Below are positions 12,220 to 22,241 of a DNA stretch of 64,000 nucleotides, in pieces. Both the position numbers and the translations under genes were made by a program. Origin of the DNA: Emergomyces orientalis (lineage: Eukaryota > Ascomycota > Eurotiomycetes > Onygenales > Ajellomycetaceae); the NCBI GenBank assembly GCA_002110485.1, contig MOWL01000001.1, forward strand, positions 1,612,001-1,676,000. The letters run 5' to 3'. The notes beneath the pieces are model-generated. The model was not told where the DNA came from. It made no database searches and was given only the letters and a program-made list of their open reading frames with translations. Every line of letters begins with the position of its first letter. Position 1 is the first letter of the stretch.

Positions 12220-13483
12220 TCACGCCAGTGCAACCCTGGGCCTCGACGTGCCACCAACAACACCACCCCGGCCACCCAACAGAGGTGCAAACATCACTTC
12301 CTCATCCTCATCCCCATCCCCATCCTCGTTCCCAACAACACCAACTGCCCATTTCCCCCGATAAATGACATAATGCTGCAGCATGAAAATGATATCGAAG
12401 AAGATACTAACATTACCCAGAAGCAGCTTGATGGGGTTACCCGTAATGCCGCTCCAGTCATCCTCGAGCGCGGAGTCGATGAGTAGCTGTAGGACGGAGA
12501 GTACACCTCCTGAGAAGTCGAACAGGATGGCCGAAATGCTCCAGCCGACGGTTGATTTGCGCTTGTAGTTCACCCAAACTTGCGGGATGTATTTTATGAT
12601 TGTTATGATGAGTTTTACGTAGGAGAGGGCGTACACCTTTTTTTCCCAAGGAGTGTTTTAAATGGTTAATATTAATGTTCGTTTTCGGGAGGGGGGTTTT
12701 TCACTCGACTGATATAATGGTGGAGATATGTATTTTGAGGGAGAATCGAGGGGGACATACCACATCAATCCACGCCCAATCCTTAGGATCAAGACTATCC
12801 CCCGTCCCCCGCGCCGCGACTACAACAATTAATACTGCAACAGCTGCAAGGCATCCCCAAAATACCCCCGCTATGGGTCTACTGATCTGCTGGAACTTCG
12901 ATACCTTAAACCCCCATATACTCGGCCAGAACTGGCTGAAGACCAACGAGCTGAGGATGACGGCATGCACGGCGAAAGCCAGGTCGTTGAAGCGCACGCT
13001 GGGCTCCGGGGAGATGGGATGGCGGGTTGCGTATTGTTCGCGGATTAGTGGGGAGTAGAGGAAGGTTGCGGTGTAGATCATGTAGCAAATGAAGCCGAGA
13101 GTGTTTACGGTTGGGAAATCGATTGCGAGGCCTTGGGTGGAACGCCGGCGGTAGTTTAGGATTGGTTGCGGGTAGAACGAGGCGGACCAGCAGAAGGTGC
13201 TTGAAGAAAGTTGGGGGGGTAGAAGTGTTAGATATATGCTTTGGCTTCTGGTCGACTTTTAAAATTGTTTGTTTCATGTGGGATTGATACTGGCGAGTTG
13301 GCGGGTGGAATTGAGGGGGATGGGGAGGCATACTAGATCCAACCAAAGAGGCTGAAAGGGGCATCATATCAGCAATTCTTCTTCTTTTCCATGTCCACTT
13401 ACCCCTGGGTTTAGGATTTATATGGGGGGCGTGAATAGTTACCGCGATAACGCCCTGATGAATACTTCGCCCTGGGATGCCAT
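12220..13483 (-). CDS. Cystinosin/ERS1-family lysosomal (vacuolar) cystine transporter
   Basis: Four exons on the minus strand, 13483-13443, 13351-13334, 13199-12761 and 12636-12220, give 304 aa. The family exports cystine from lysosome or vacuole with proton symport. Two PQ-loop repeats are clear. The first is SASFYPQPILNYRRRST followed by IDFPTVNTLGF (PQ at 30-31). The second is YIPQVWVNYKRKST followed by LFDFSGGVLSVLQ (PQ at 184-185), with the Asp in FDF matching the proton-linked Asp of cystinosin. The later helix IFFDIIFMLQHYVIY also fits the family. Exon 2 is only 18 nt (encoding LFGWI and parts of two codons), but it is needed to join the conserved N-terminus MASQGEVFIRALSR to the first PQ loop. 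The acidic stretch GDGDEDEE lies near the C-terminus. Confidence 0.92.
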
Positions 13484-14756
13484 GGCGCCTGATTTGTGAG
13501 GATCTATTAAGAGGGGCGGGGTGGAGGCGGAAGGGAGAGTTAATCATAAAGACACCTGCATAGTGAATGTAAAAGATTTCGCTACATGGTGAGTGGTGTG
13601 TGCGTATTCATATACGGTCAGCGCAGAACTACCTAGGTGTGGTCTTGTAAATGGTGATGCCTGAAGATGCCAGTCAGCGCAAGTGAGAAAGAAGGTCAGG
13701 GAATAAATAGTCCGCAGCGTTGGGCGATAGCGTTGTTTGCATAGTTTGCACTGCTGCTGGGGTGTGGATCTGTGGATCCTGTGGATGTCGCCCAGGAACG
13801 GAGCTGAAATATCCGCATTACCGGAGAAGTGTACAATATAGAGTTAAAAAGTACCTTCTCTATATCATACAGTTATACAATGTTTAAAATGAACTCGTTC
13901 TGTGCTATCTTATAGGAGATATTGATTTATTTTTCCATTTCCTACAAATAAAAATCAGTAGATAATGACGTAGTTAATGGGGACAACCCTGCTGACTCAT
14001 CTGGTTGTAATTAATACCGTATCTGCCGTATCTGCCTTGTAATTACCATTACCGTTGTCCTGGTTATGAGTTGGCGACGCTAAACCCGAAACAGCAATCC
14101 GTTTTGGTTTCCCCGCCAGCTGTTTGTATGTGCGTATGTACTATGTACTGTCCCTAGGTGCAGTAACTACCTTTTGTGCTGCTGCGGCCCTAGATGTGGC
14201 CATCGTAACCTCACCGTCGCCTTTGCCGCTGTCAATCATAACAACCTCTACATACTCTATGTCTTTTATCTTACAATGTAACGCGTTTCCAATCTTTATA
14301 TCCATTTGACACTCAACTATAGATAGAGAGAGTTAGACCATCTATACATTCCTTCTTTCTGCACTGTGATTGAGTATTTCCCTCGCTTGGAGCTCACCGA
14401 CATCTGCCCAATCCCAATACATTGGACTACCCTACATCCTACCAAAAGTCAAGGGAATCTGATTACTTCTCAAAGCTTCCTACTGATAATCTATCCGACA
14501 TACTCATCCTAAGTGGTTTTTGCCCCGCCTGCGAAGAAACGACGACTATCATACCTTTGGGCTGGCATATGGTGTATTCCTCGGAGCGAGGGATCTGGTA
14601 AAGATCTCCTCTGCAGGCTCCGACGGCGTTGCAATTCCAAAATAAAGAAAGAAAAAAGAGCTGAAAAGAACTGGAGAGCTGCAAAGGAGGGGAAGGGGGA
14701 GGCAGTCGCGATTTGAATAAATTGTCCCTTGGGTCGTTCATTTGAAACCCAGAACC
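13484..14756. promoter_or_regulatory. Divergent intergenic region, cystinosin-like gene / b561 gene
   Basis: This is 1.27 kb between two genes transcribed away from each other, so it should hold both promoters. I see AT-rich segments (13850-13960), GTAC-containing words near 14130 and a short tatagatagaga stretch at 14321. No motif can be tied to a factor with confidence, and there is no coding signal. Confidence 0.5.
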
Positions 14757-17152
14757 ATGTCTCCTTCTCCGCAACTGGCCCCGCCGGGGTCCAGCACCTA
14801 CTCGTCGAATACTTTGCACGTCGGCGATGGAACATGGGATTCGCAGCGGAATACATTTCTTCTGCCGAACTTGATGGGCTTGAATTTTAAGACTATGCAA
14901 TATAATGGTTAGTTTTAGGCCTGTCGTCATATATACTCTGAAAGGAAGAGTAGCAAACAGAAATACTGATCACAGAAAACAGGCATGGGAAACAGATTTC
15001 GAGAAATGGCTGGTTACCATTCCTTAATTCGAGCCCACGGTATTATAGCTGCCATCACATTCCTATGCCTCATTCCGACTGCCATATTAATGGCCCGTTT
15101 CTATTCTCCATCCCCGTACTGGGCGCTGAGATACCATATATGGCTACACACCCTCTCCTTGTTTTTATCGACTGTCGTTTTCGTGCTAGGATGGTTTGCT
15201 GTCGGGCCTAGAAGGAGTTTGACAAACCCACATCATGGGATTGGGTTGGCAATATACGTTATGATCATTGCTCAAACGTTTTGGGGCTGGTTTGTGCATA
15301 AGCGCACAAAAGGCAAGCGGTTGTTTCATGTACCCTTGAAGGTTATGGTAAGTCGAACTCCATTTCTTCTTTTAAAAAACCGTCATACTTTATATATACA
15401 TATAAAATAGTGGTGGATTCGCTGACTTAGAACTACTAGTTACATAAATGGCTAGGCCGAGCGCTGGCAATACTTGGGATTGTCCAGATACCTCTTGGAC
15501 TCACTCTTTATGGTTCGCCATTGTCACTATTCGTCCTCTACGCCCTCGCCGTCTTTACCCTGATCGTCATTTATTTCATCCTCACATACCTCCATGAGCG
15601 TCGTATGGGTGCAGACTATGACAGCCGTGGCAGTTATATGTCCGGTCCCGAAGTTGTTGAAGACGGCCACGGTCACAGCAACCTCGGCCGCCTTGCAACC
15701 GCCGGGGCTGCCGGAGTGGGCCTTGCCATGCTTGGAAGGCGCATGAGAAATCGATCGAGGAGCAGAACCTCTCTAGACGAATCAGATATAACGCCTCGAC
15801 CGCATCGTGATGACGAAAAAAGCGATCACCATCATGGTGGGGGTGGATGGGGGAAACGTTTGTTCCAAATAGGTGCCCTTGCAGGCGCTGCGGGTCTGGC
15901 GAAAAAATACTTTGATAAACGTCGCGATCGGGAGAGTGATACTGAGTCGGGAAAGTACGAACCAGCACATGGGCCTGCACATGGGCATGGGCACCACGAC
16001 AGTCTCTATGATGATTCTTTGGTTCAGTCTGAGGAAGGGAGACCACGACCTAGTCATCCACGACCTTATGACGGGCCTCCCAGCCGCCCACCAAGCATAG
16101 GATATACCGACAGCGGGTATCTAGAAGAGAGTGAACGAGGCCACAGGGTCCGTAACGCGCTTTTTGGAGCTGGCGCATTCGCCGCGCTAAGAGGAATTTT
16201 CAAGAGCCGCGAGAGAAAAGAACAGGAACGTGTCGAAGAGCTTCGACGGCAGGATATTGAAAATGAGCGGAGAGCCAGACAGAGTGCGAACCAACGGAGA
16301 TATACAGGTGATGGCCAACCGCCGCCGCCGCGGAGAACAGCTGGACGGAGAGATTCGTTCAGTACTGAAATGACAGAGAGCACGGACCCCCGCGTTGCGC
16401 CCCAACCAGGAGATATCCCCCCGATCCCTCCCGTTCATCACCAAACTGTCTCCGGGTCAGACACTGTTACTTCAATCGGTGGTGCTGGTGGTGGGAAACC
16501 GCCCCATCGATCCTCCTCTGGAACAGCAGCAGCAGCATCCGCAGCGACAGCAACAGCAAACTCTAGCCGCCGCCGTCGAGGTCGCGACCAATCCGTCGAA
16601 TCCGAGCCCGTCTCCATCAACGTGAAATTTCACAACGACCAGGGTCGCCGCGTGACACTTCGACGCCTGACACCAGAAGAAGCCGCTGCGTCACGGAGAG
16701 CGAAGAAAAAGGATACTCGCCGCTCCAGTCGCCGGCGACATGGGAGCGTCAGCTCGCTCTCAGGCCACGAGGGGGCAGACGATCATTGGCGCCGCGTCGA
16801 GGAGCGGGAACGCATGCAACAAGAGCTGCTGGCTGCTGGGACTGGTAGTGGCGGCCATGGTGGTACTTCCACTGCCGCGCCAGCATCAACTCTAGGCCGG
16901 GATACGGGACCATCTCCACCGACACCGACGCCAATGCGCCACTACCCCGGCGTTCCGCCGCCTGGTAGTGGCTACTCTGGCCCGTTACCACCTCCCCCGC
17001 CTATACCTGGTGCTACTGCTCCGTCAAGTTACCTCAACTCCCCCCCGCCCGGCAGTACTGATTTGAGCAGTCATGCCAGTAAGAGAGAGCGGAGGAGGGC
17101 GGAGAGGAGGACGTTGTCGAGGCAAGGGAGGCATAATGTGGAGTTTACTTGA
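14757..17152 (+). CDS. Cytochrome b561-type membrane protein with long disordered tail
   Basis: Spliced gene of 742 aa with exons 14757-14907, 14983-15347 and 15440-17152. The membrane core has five hydrophobic helices, at about residues 66-90, 98-125, 135-155, 174-197 and 200-220. Candidate haem-binding histidines lie in YHSLIRAHG, HIWLH, NPHHGIGL and LHKWLGR, the arrangement of b561/ferric-reductase-like domains that pass electrons across a membrane. No DOMON domain precedes the core, and a short soluble segment with FLLPNLMGLNF leads in. The roughly 520-residue C-terminal part is hydrophilic, with His/Gly-rich, Arg/Glu-rich and Pro-rich (PLPPPPPIPG) segments and short Ala/Gly hydrophobic patches. 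It resembles tails called DUF3824 in fungi. The substrate is not predictable. Confidence 0.88.
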
Positions 17153-18237
17153 AGAGGTTAATATTTTATTCTTGTTTTTTTTCTTGCTCGATATGCTTTT
17201 CGAAATTTGATTTTGAGATGTTTTTGATGTTATTTTTTTATGTGTTAAGGGAGCCCTTTTTGATGACTGACTTGCTATGTACTGTACAAATCCCCTCCCC
17301 CCAAAGCTTTTTGTTCTACCTGTTCCGTCTTCTGTGTTTAGCATTTCTATTGTGTGCCATCATTGGTGTATATTCAGGTTCAAAAAATATAAAAGATGTG
17401 ATACATATCTCAACTAGATATCCAAACACCTTCTTCATCTTTGTTTTCTTTATATTTGGGTACTATATTCACCCCTTCCTGATCTTTTTTCACGCCGTGT
17501 ATGACTAGGTCATACCCTATTTAAATTACTGCTTTGCTATTACTATCATTGTACTTTTTTCCTCCCTCGCGGGATGCGTAACATATCATAGAGAATCAAT
17601 TTTGAACATCTATTTACTTGGCCTCTGTTTCCTCACTCTTTCTTTTTCTTCCATTTTCCTTTTTGCTTAACAAAATTAAAAATTTTTTTATTTGTGGCAT
17701 AGTTAGTCTTGTAATTTGTAATTTATTTTCTTTTCCTTTTTGTTGAAATAAATTTCCTGATAAAACTGTTTTTAGTTAAAAAGAAGAGATATAACAGGAA
17801 CTTGTAAGAGAAATGTGACGCAGTTGAAGTTGTAATAGTTGATAAGCGTATTTGCAATGGAATGGAATGCTTGTATATATTTCTTGAGATGCCTGAATAG
17901 GTAAATGGCACCTCGAAAGTACTACTATTTTAGAAAAATAACAGAAAATGAGCTACCGTACACTGGATTCTTCAGGTCCTTATTGACTATAGAAAATAGG
18001 AGAAGTCGTAAATATACAAAAGCTTCACATAAGAAATGATAGCCGAGAAGTAGATAGATGGGATACATAGAAAAAGGAGTAAATTCAGAATAGGACCAAA
18101 AAGTAGGTAGGTGTGTTGCTGGTTTTAATTCTACAAGTTCAGTATCGAAAAAGGGGAAAAATATACCAAATTGCGGGTAGTTTGACAGGTTTTGGAGGTG
18201 ATGTAGGATATGTTTATGTTATGTACAGAGAGCGGAC
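17153..18237. other. Convergent AT-rich 3' spacer
   Basis: T-rich just after the b561 stop codon and A/T-rich throughout. It lies between the convergent b561 and ATP synthase delta genes. No coding signal was seen. Confidence 0.6.
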
Positions 18238-19275
18238 CTATTTGAGCGCAGCTTGCAGGCTTTCCAACACCTATAAAAAATTGAAATAAACAGATTAGCT
18301 GTGAATTTTCTGAGATAGAGGTTTTCAAGTGGGGTTTTTTTAAGGTTTCATACCTCCAACTCGATCTTTGCCTCAGCGATGTCTTGTTCGCTGCCGCTGC
18401 CACTGGCGATTTTTTGTGCTTCAGCAATCTGCGCTCTCACGGCCTGTTTGTTCCCCCCATCGATTTCAATTAATTAGTTTCCATCGTTGGACTTATGAGT
18501 GTATGGCCGCATGAATGGTCTTTCGGGGAACAGGGTGATTTCTCCTCACCTCTGCGCTGAATTGGTCCAAGGGGAATCCCTCGACGGCGTTGATGCTCAG
18601 CTGGGAGTCAGGCTGGACGATAGCGAAACCGCCGGACACTGTAGGCCAAAAATAAATAGATAAATATTAGAAGCGTTTTATCGCAAATATTATATATATA
18701 TATATATATATTGTTTTAAACCCAATTTTTCAGTCGTTCAGTGGGACGTACGGAAGAATTGTTTGGTTCCTCCAGATTCCTCGATGATCTCAACGAGACC
18801 AGGCTTCAATTGTTCGATGGATGGAACGTGGTTGGCAAGAACACCCATCACACCAGACTCGGCGGGGATGTTAACCTGGACACTGTTGTTTTCGACAAAT
18901 CGCGTGGTTAGTTTATTCTAATATATATACGGGATGCTTTTTGGTTTTGGTTTTGTTTTTGGCTTCGGTTGTTCCAGTGGGGTGGTCGAGGATGGAGGGA
19001 CGGAAGGGGGAAACTGGTGTAAAACATACACATCCGTAGACTTGTAGATACTCTATACAAATAAGATTAACAATATGTCACCAAAAAGGAATGGTAATAT
19101 ATCCAATTGGGCTCCGAGGATGCGGATGGAGGAAGAGACAAACCTGATGCGGGAGAACAAGGGAAAGTTTTATTTTGTCGGCAACGGCATCCGCATAGCC
19201 TCTCCGCTGGAGGGGGGCTCTGAATGCAGAGGGGCTCGCTCGGAGAGCAGCCCGTGCGAATCGAAAAGAGTTCAT
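18238..19275 (-). CDS. ATP16: Mitochondrial F1Fo ATP synthase delta subunit
   Basis: Six exons on the minus strand, 19275-19144, 19052-19030, 18882-18752, 18638-18550, 18443-18354 and 18270-18238, give 165 aa, the usual length for this subunit. It sits in the central stalk of the F1 sector in the mitochondrial matrix and couples rotation of the c-ring to ATP synthesis. The first 25 residues (MNSFRFARAALRASPSAFRA) are Arg-rich and lack acidic residues, as expected of a mitochondrial presequence, and QRRGYADA marks the cleavage area. The beta-sandwich motifs VVQVNIPAESGVMGVLANHVP, SIEQLKPGLVEII and FFLSGGFAIVQPDSQLSINAVE are clear. The C-terminal helix pair ends in IELEVLESLQAALK. Exon 2 is only 23 nt, and the third intron carries a (TA)n run. 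Confidence 0.97.
18691..18711. repeat. (TA)n microsatellite inside an intron
   Basis: An uninterrupted run of about ten TA dinucleotides lies in the third intron of the ATP synthase delta gene (intron 18639-18751). It is probably length-variable between strains and should not affect coding. Confidence 0.9.
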
Positions 19276-19406
19276 TGTGCAATTGGGGGATAGAGAGGGG
19301 TAGGAGGTGGAGAGGCGTGTCTTGCACGGAGCAGAAGTGAGGTCGTTGGAAAGCTGGACTGGGATGAGGTTCGGGATAGATGGACGAATGTGGCTAGGGC
19401 GGGTAC

Positions 19407-19412
19407 CACGTG
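19407..19412. promoter_or_regulatory. CACGTG palindrome near ATP synthase delta start
   Basis: CACGTG followed by A, a Cbf1-type E-box, about 130 bp upstream of the minus-strand start at 19275. It mirrors the site at 19819 on the RPL29 side. Function is inferred. Confidence 0.45.
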
Positions 19413-19818
19413 ATCTAGGACATACCTTGGCTGTAGACTGAAAGGGAGACAAACTACCTACTATGTATATGATATAAGGAATTGTAGAATGGGTGTAAAG
19501 ATTGTAGAGTGACTTTTTGTCAATGCTACAGAGAGGCTGTTTTTTCTGGGTGTGGGCAAATTGGGATATCAATCAATTGTAGGATAAGCCATATTCCTGA
19601 ACATTTACATACAAAGCCTTGAACACGAGAGAGTCTTAAATATATCATAGTTGTAGGTATTTTTATGTTACAGCCTACTCAAACAATAAGCACAATTATT
19701 CTTAGAGCAGATTCTCGCATACCTAGGAATCCCATATAGTTTGTACCGTGCAATACTATCATTGAATTCCTGTCAAATTGCTTGTAGGCGGAAATCTCAA
19801 GCACCAGGAAAGCAAACC

Positions 19819-19863
19819 CACGTGACTAAGCGAGATCCCACACAAACTCTGCTCCAGCCCTAA
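19819..19863 (+). promoter_or_regulatory. CACGTGAC plus AGCCCTAA pair upstream of RPL29
   Basis: CACGTGAC at 19819-19826 and AGCCCTAA at 19856-19863 lie 88-132 bp upstream of the RPL29 ATG. They match Cbf1-type and Tbf1-type consensus words in the order and distance expected of a ribosomal protein promoter in non-Saccharomyces ascomycetes. Binding is not shown by sequence alone. Confidence 0.55.
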
Positions 19864-19950
19864 GCGAGCGCATCTTCAGCTTTTGGCAGTTCAACCTCTG
19901 TCAACATAGCTTCGACTCCAATAGCCTTCTGTTGCGACAATACCGTCAAA

Positions 19951-20512
19951 ATGGCCAGTATGTATCATCCGCCTATCTATCTTTGTTGAATTATGCCTTG
20001 CCTGTCGCTATCATTTGCGTTCTGAGCCCATTTAGACTGACATCTTCCCTCCAAACAGAGTCAAAGAATAGCTCGCAGCACACGTTGAACAAAAAAGCCC
20101 ACCGAAACGGGTACGTGAACACTTTTGTTTTTTCCCATCTTCAGATCCATTGCGCCCGATATTCACTCCGAATCTCGAGAAAATTCGAGCTACGGGGCCC
20201 CTACAGACGACCTCTGCTTTGGTATTCTACAGGCGGACAAAATTGCTGATTTTCTTGACCTTTCTCTCTACAGGATCAAAAAGCCAAAGACTCACCGCTA
20301 TCCTTCCCTCAAGGGTACAGATCCTAAGTTTCGACGGAACCATAGACATGCTCTGCACGGTACTATGAAGGCGCTGGTACGTCTCCTAATTTCATGATAC
20401 CCCACTCTAAAAGATTGGAGACACCGAAAACCCCAGCCCGCCTCGAAGGATGGCATTTACTGACAACCCATTACAGAAGGAGGTGAAGGAGGGCAAGAGG
20501 GAATCCGCATAA
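19951..20512 (+). CDS. RPL29: 60S ribosomal protein L29 (eL29)
   Basis: Four exons, 19951-19957, 20059-20110, 20274-20376 and 20477-20512, give 65 aa. The first exon ends seven bases into the ORF (ATG GCC A), as often in ribosomal protein genes. The product begins MAKSKNSSQHTLNKKAHRNG and continues IKKPKTHRYPSLKGTDPKF, RRNHRHALHGTMKAL and KEVKEGKRESA. This strongly basic, full-length pattern is diagnostic for eL29, a small protein of the large subunit near the peptidyl transferase exit and tRNA region. Introns are 101, 163 and 100 bp. I looked for C/D snoRNA boxes in them and saw none. The gene shares a promoter with the ATP synthase delta gene. Confidence 0.97.
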
Positions 20513-22241
20513 ATGACTTCTGTATTGTTTTGTTTCTCAGGTCACGGCCCAGTTTTATAATTCCATGTGTCATGTCGATAGATCTTTTAGCCTGGCTTTC
20601 GAAAATCGGACAATCCTGAAGAAAGCTTTATGCCTCTCTGGGGAATTTTCTTTTATGTGAATGGGGAGTTTTTGTCTCATTCCATGCCATATATGAAGCA
20701 CGTGGCAGTTGGAGAGACAATTCTCCCCAAATTCGGCAGCAGGTAGATTCTTTCACAATACCACGGGATCAAAACGTATACCGTTGTTCTGTGCGCCCTT
20801 TTCCTTTTCCGAACTGCATTCTGCGTGTGCACAAAACTTCGACTCTCTTTTCTTTTAAATTTTTTTTTTTTTTTTGATTGCCCATTACCGGAGTCAGCAA
20901 GCCCAGCAAACCGTAAGCACTTTTCTTTTATGATTGTCCGCTTCCTCCAGTGGGACAAACCAGGCATATGTGTGTACAGCAGTGGATTTTTTCCCCATGT
21001 CCAATTGCTGAAGGATTATTATCTTTTCGTGCCGATATCAAATTCCCCTGCCGTCTAATTACCAAACACCTTTTTCCTTGCTCTCCGTGGTGCGAAGGTG
21101 CATGGACAGATGTGCTACATATGTATAATCCATTTTGTTATCGCTCTTGGACTATTACTCCTCTTTTTTAAAAAAAAATATAATTTAAAAAAATAAAGCT
21201 TCGTTTGTTTTTCCTGTTCTATCCCCTTGTTTTTGATATACATACATTATAATGATACTCGCACTCTCGTCCTATTATCAGATATAATGGAGACAACCCT
21301 CAGAGAGCCAGGTTCATGTCCTCCCAATGATACGACAACTTTCCCCGCCTTAGCTAGTGTACCCCTAATCACACCATCTTCACCATTAACCCAAACCCCA
21401 GACCCATATGGCCGCCAAACAACCTGCGGGATCGAATACGTCGTCTATGGTATTTCCGCCTTTGGAGATCCGCATGGGCACCTGCACAGTTGGAGATATT
21501 TATTTGCCAGCTGCTGCTCCCATTGATCTAACTCAGTAATTTTCTCAAAGCCTGGCTCATCATGAGGGCCGAGGGCGAGATGGAGACGGAGGCATCTCAA
21601 TGCTTCATGCCCTCTCTGTATTTTATTTGCTATTTACCATTTTAACTTTGGCTTGCTCTTTGAAGATGACCACGGAGCATCGTGAGACGGGATTGTCGGG
21701 GGAGGCATGGGAGGCAATACTACTAGCTATCCCATGATAATCTGGAATACATTGGCTCAATAGCCGCGTATTTATTTTCGTTCTTCCACGTACGTCCGTT
21801 GCCACGAGTCTATTAATGAACCTGATTGAGCCTGGTTAAGCTTACGCCAGTCAAAGGTCCATCATCCAACTACGGGATCAAAAGTGCCTGGCTAATTCGT
21901 GTGGTTCTTATGGGAGCTTCAAGAAGTTTGGGACTTGGAAAAGGAGGTTCAAGTAGCGCATATAAAAATGGGTTTGTAGTGAGCGCCACATCCCATTCTC
22001 TCATACTGGGGAATGTGACAAATCAGCTCCAAAATCAAAAAAATCAAAATAAAACCAAAATAAATATATGCCATCTCTATAAAAAGTCATGTAGTCATGC
22101 AGAGGAATGAAATACCTGGCAAACGGAAAAACATATAAAAAAAGTATTTTCCAAATTATCATGACCTACCAGCTCTGGTACGCTGGATCATCGAATTATC
22201 GCCAGGGGGAAAAATAATAGAAAGCAAAATGTCATTTTGCT
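20513..22241. other. Convergent spacer between RPL29 and NCBP3-like gene
   Basis: 1.7 kb containing the 3' UTRs of both neighbours, a 16-T run (20860-20875) and one small open frame described at 21287. Otherwise I see nothing I can support. Confidence 0.5.
21287..21526 (+). CDS. Small hypothetical ORF, possibly a first exon
   Basis: ATG-started frame of 79 codons beginning METTLREPGSCPPNDTTTFP and containing TPDPYGRQTTCGIEYVVYG. It is Pro/Thr-rich with balanced codon use, unlike the random frames around it. A GTATTT donor-like site follows the EYVVY codons, so it could be a first exon of a spliced gene, but I could not find a convincing partner exon. No family is recognised, and it may be spurious. 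Confidence 0.22.
   Translation: METTLREPGSCPPNDTTTFPALASVPLITPSSPLTQTPDPYGRQTTCGIEYVVYGISAFGDPHGHLHSWRYLFASCCSH

Larger units (their letters stand above)
19276..19950. promoter_or_regulatory. Shared divergent promoter of ATP synthase delta and RPL29
   Basis: This 675-bp region is the only DNA between the two start codons. It contains CACGTG palindromes at 19407-19412 (about 130 bp from the delta start) and 19819-19824 (about 130 bp from the RPL29 start), and AGCCCTAA at 19856-19863. CACGTG fits the bHLH factor Cbf1, and ARCCCTAA fits Tbf1. This pair of factors is known to control ribosomal protein genes in some ascomycetes such as Candida. Use of the sites here is an inference from position and sequence. 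Confidence 0.6.

Noticed and set aside
19958..20476. A snoRNA hosted in RPL29 introns.
   Set aside because: No paired RTGATGA and CTGA boxes with terminal stems were found in the three introns.
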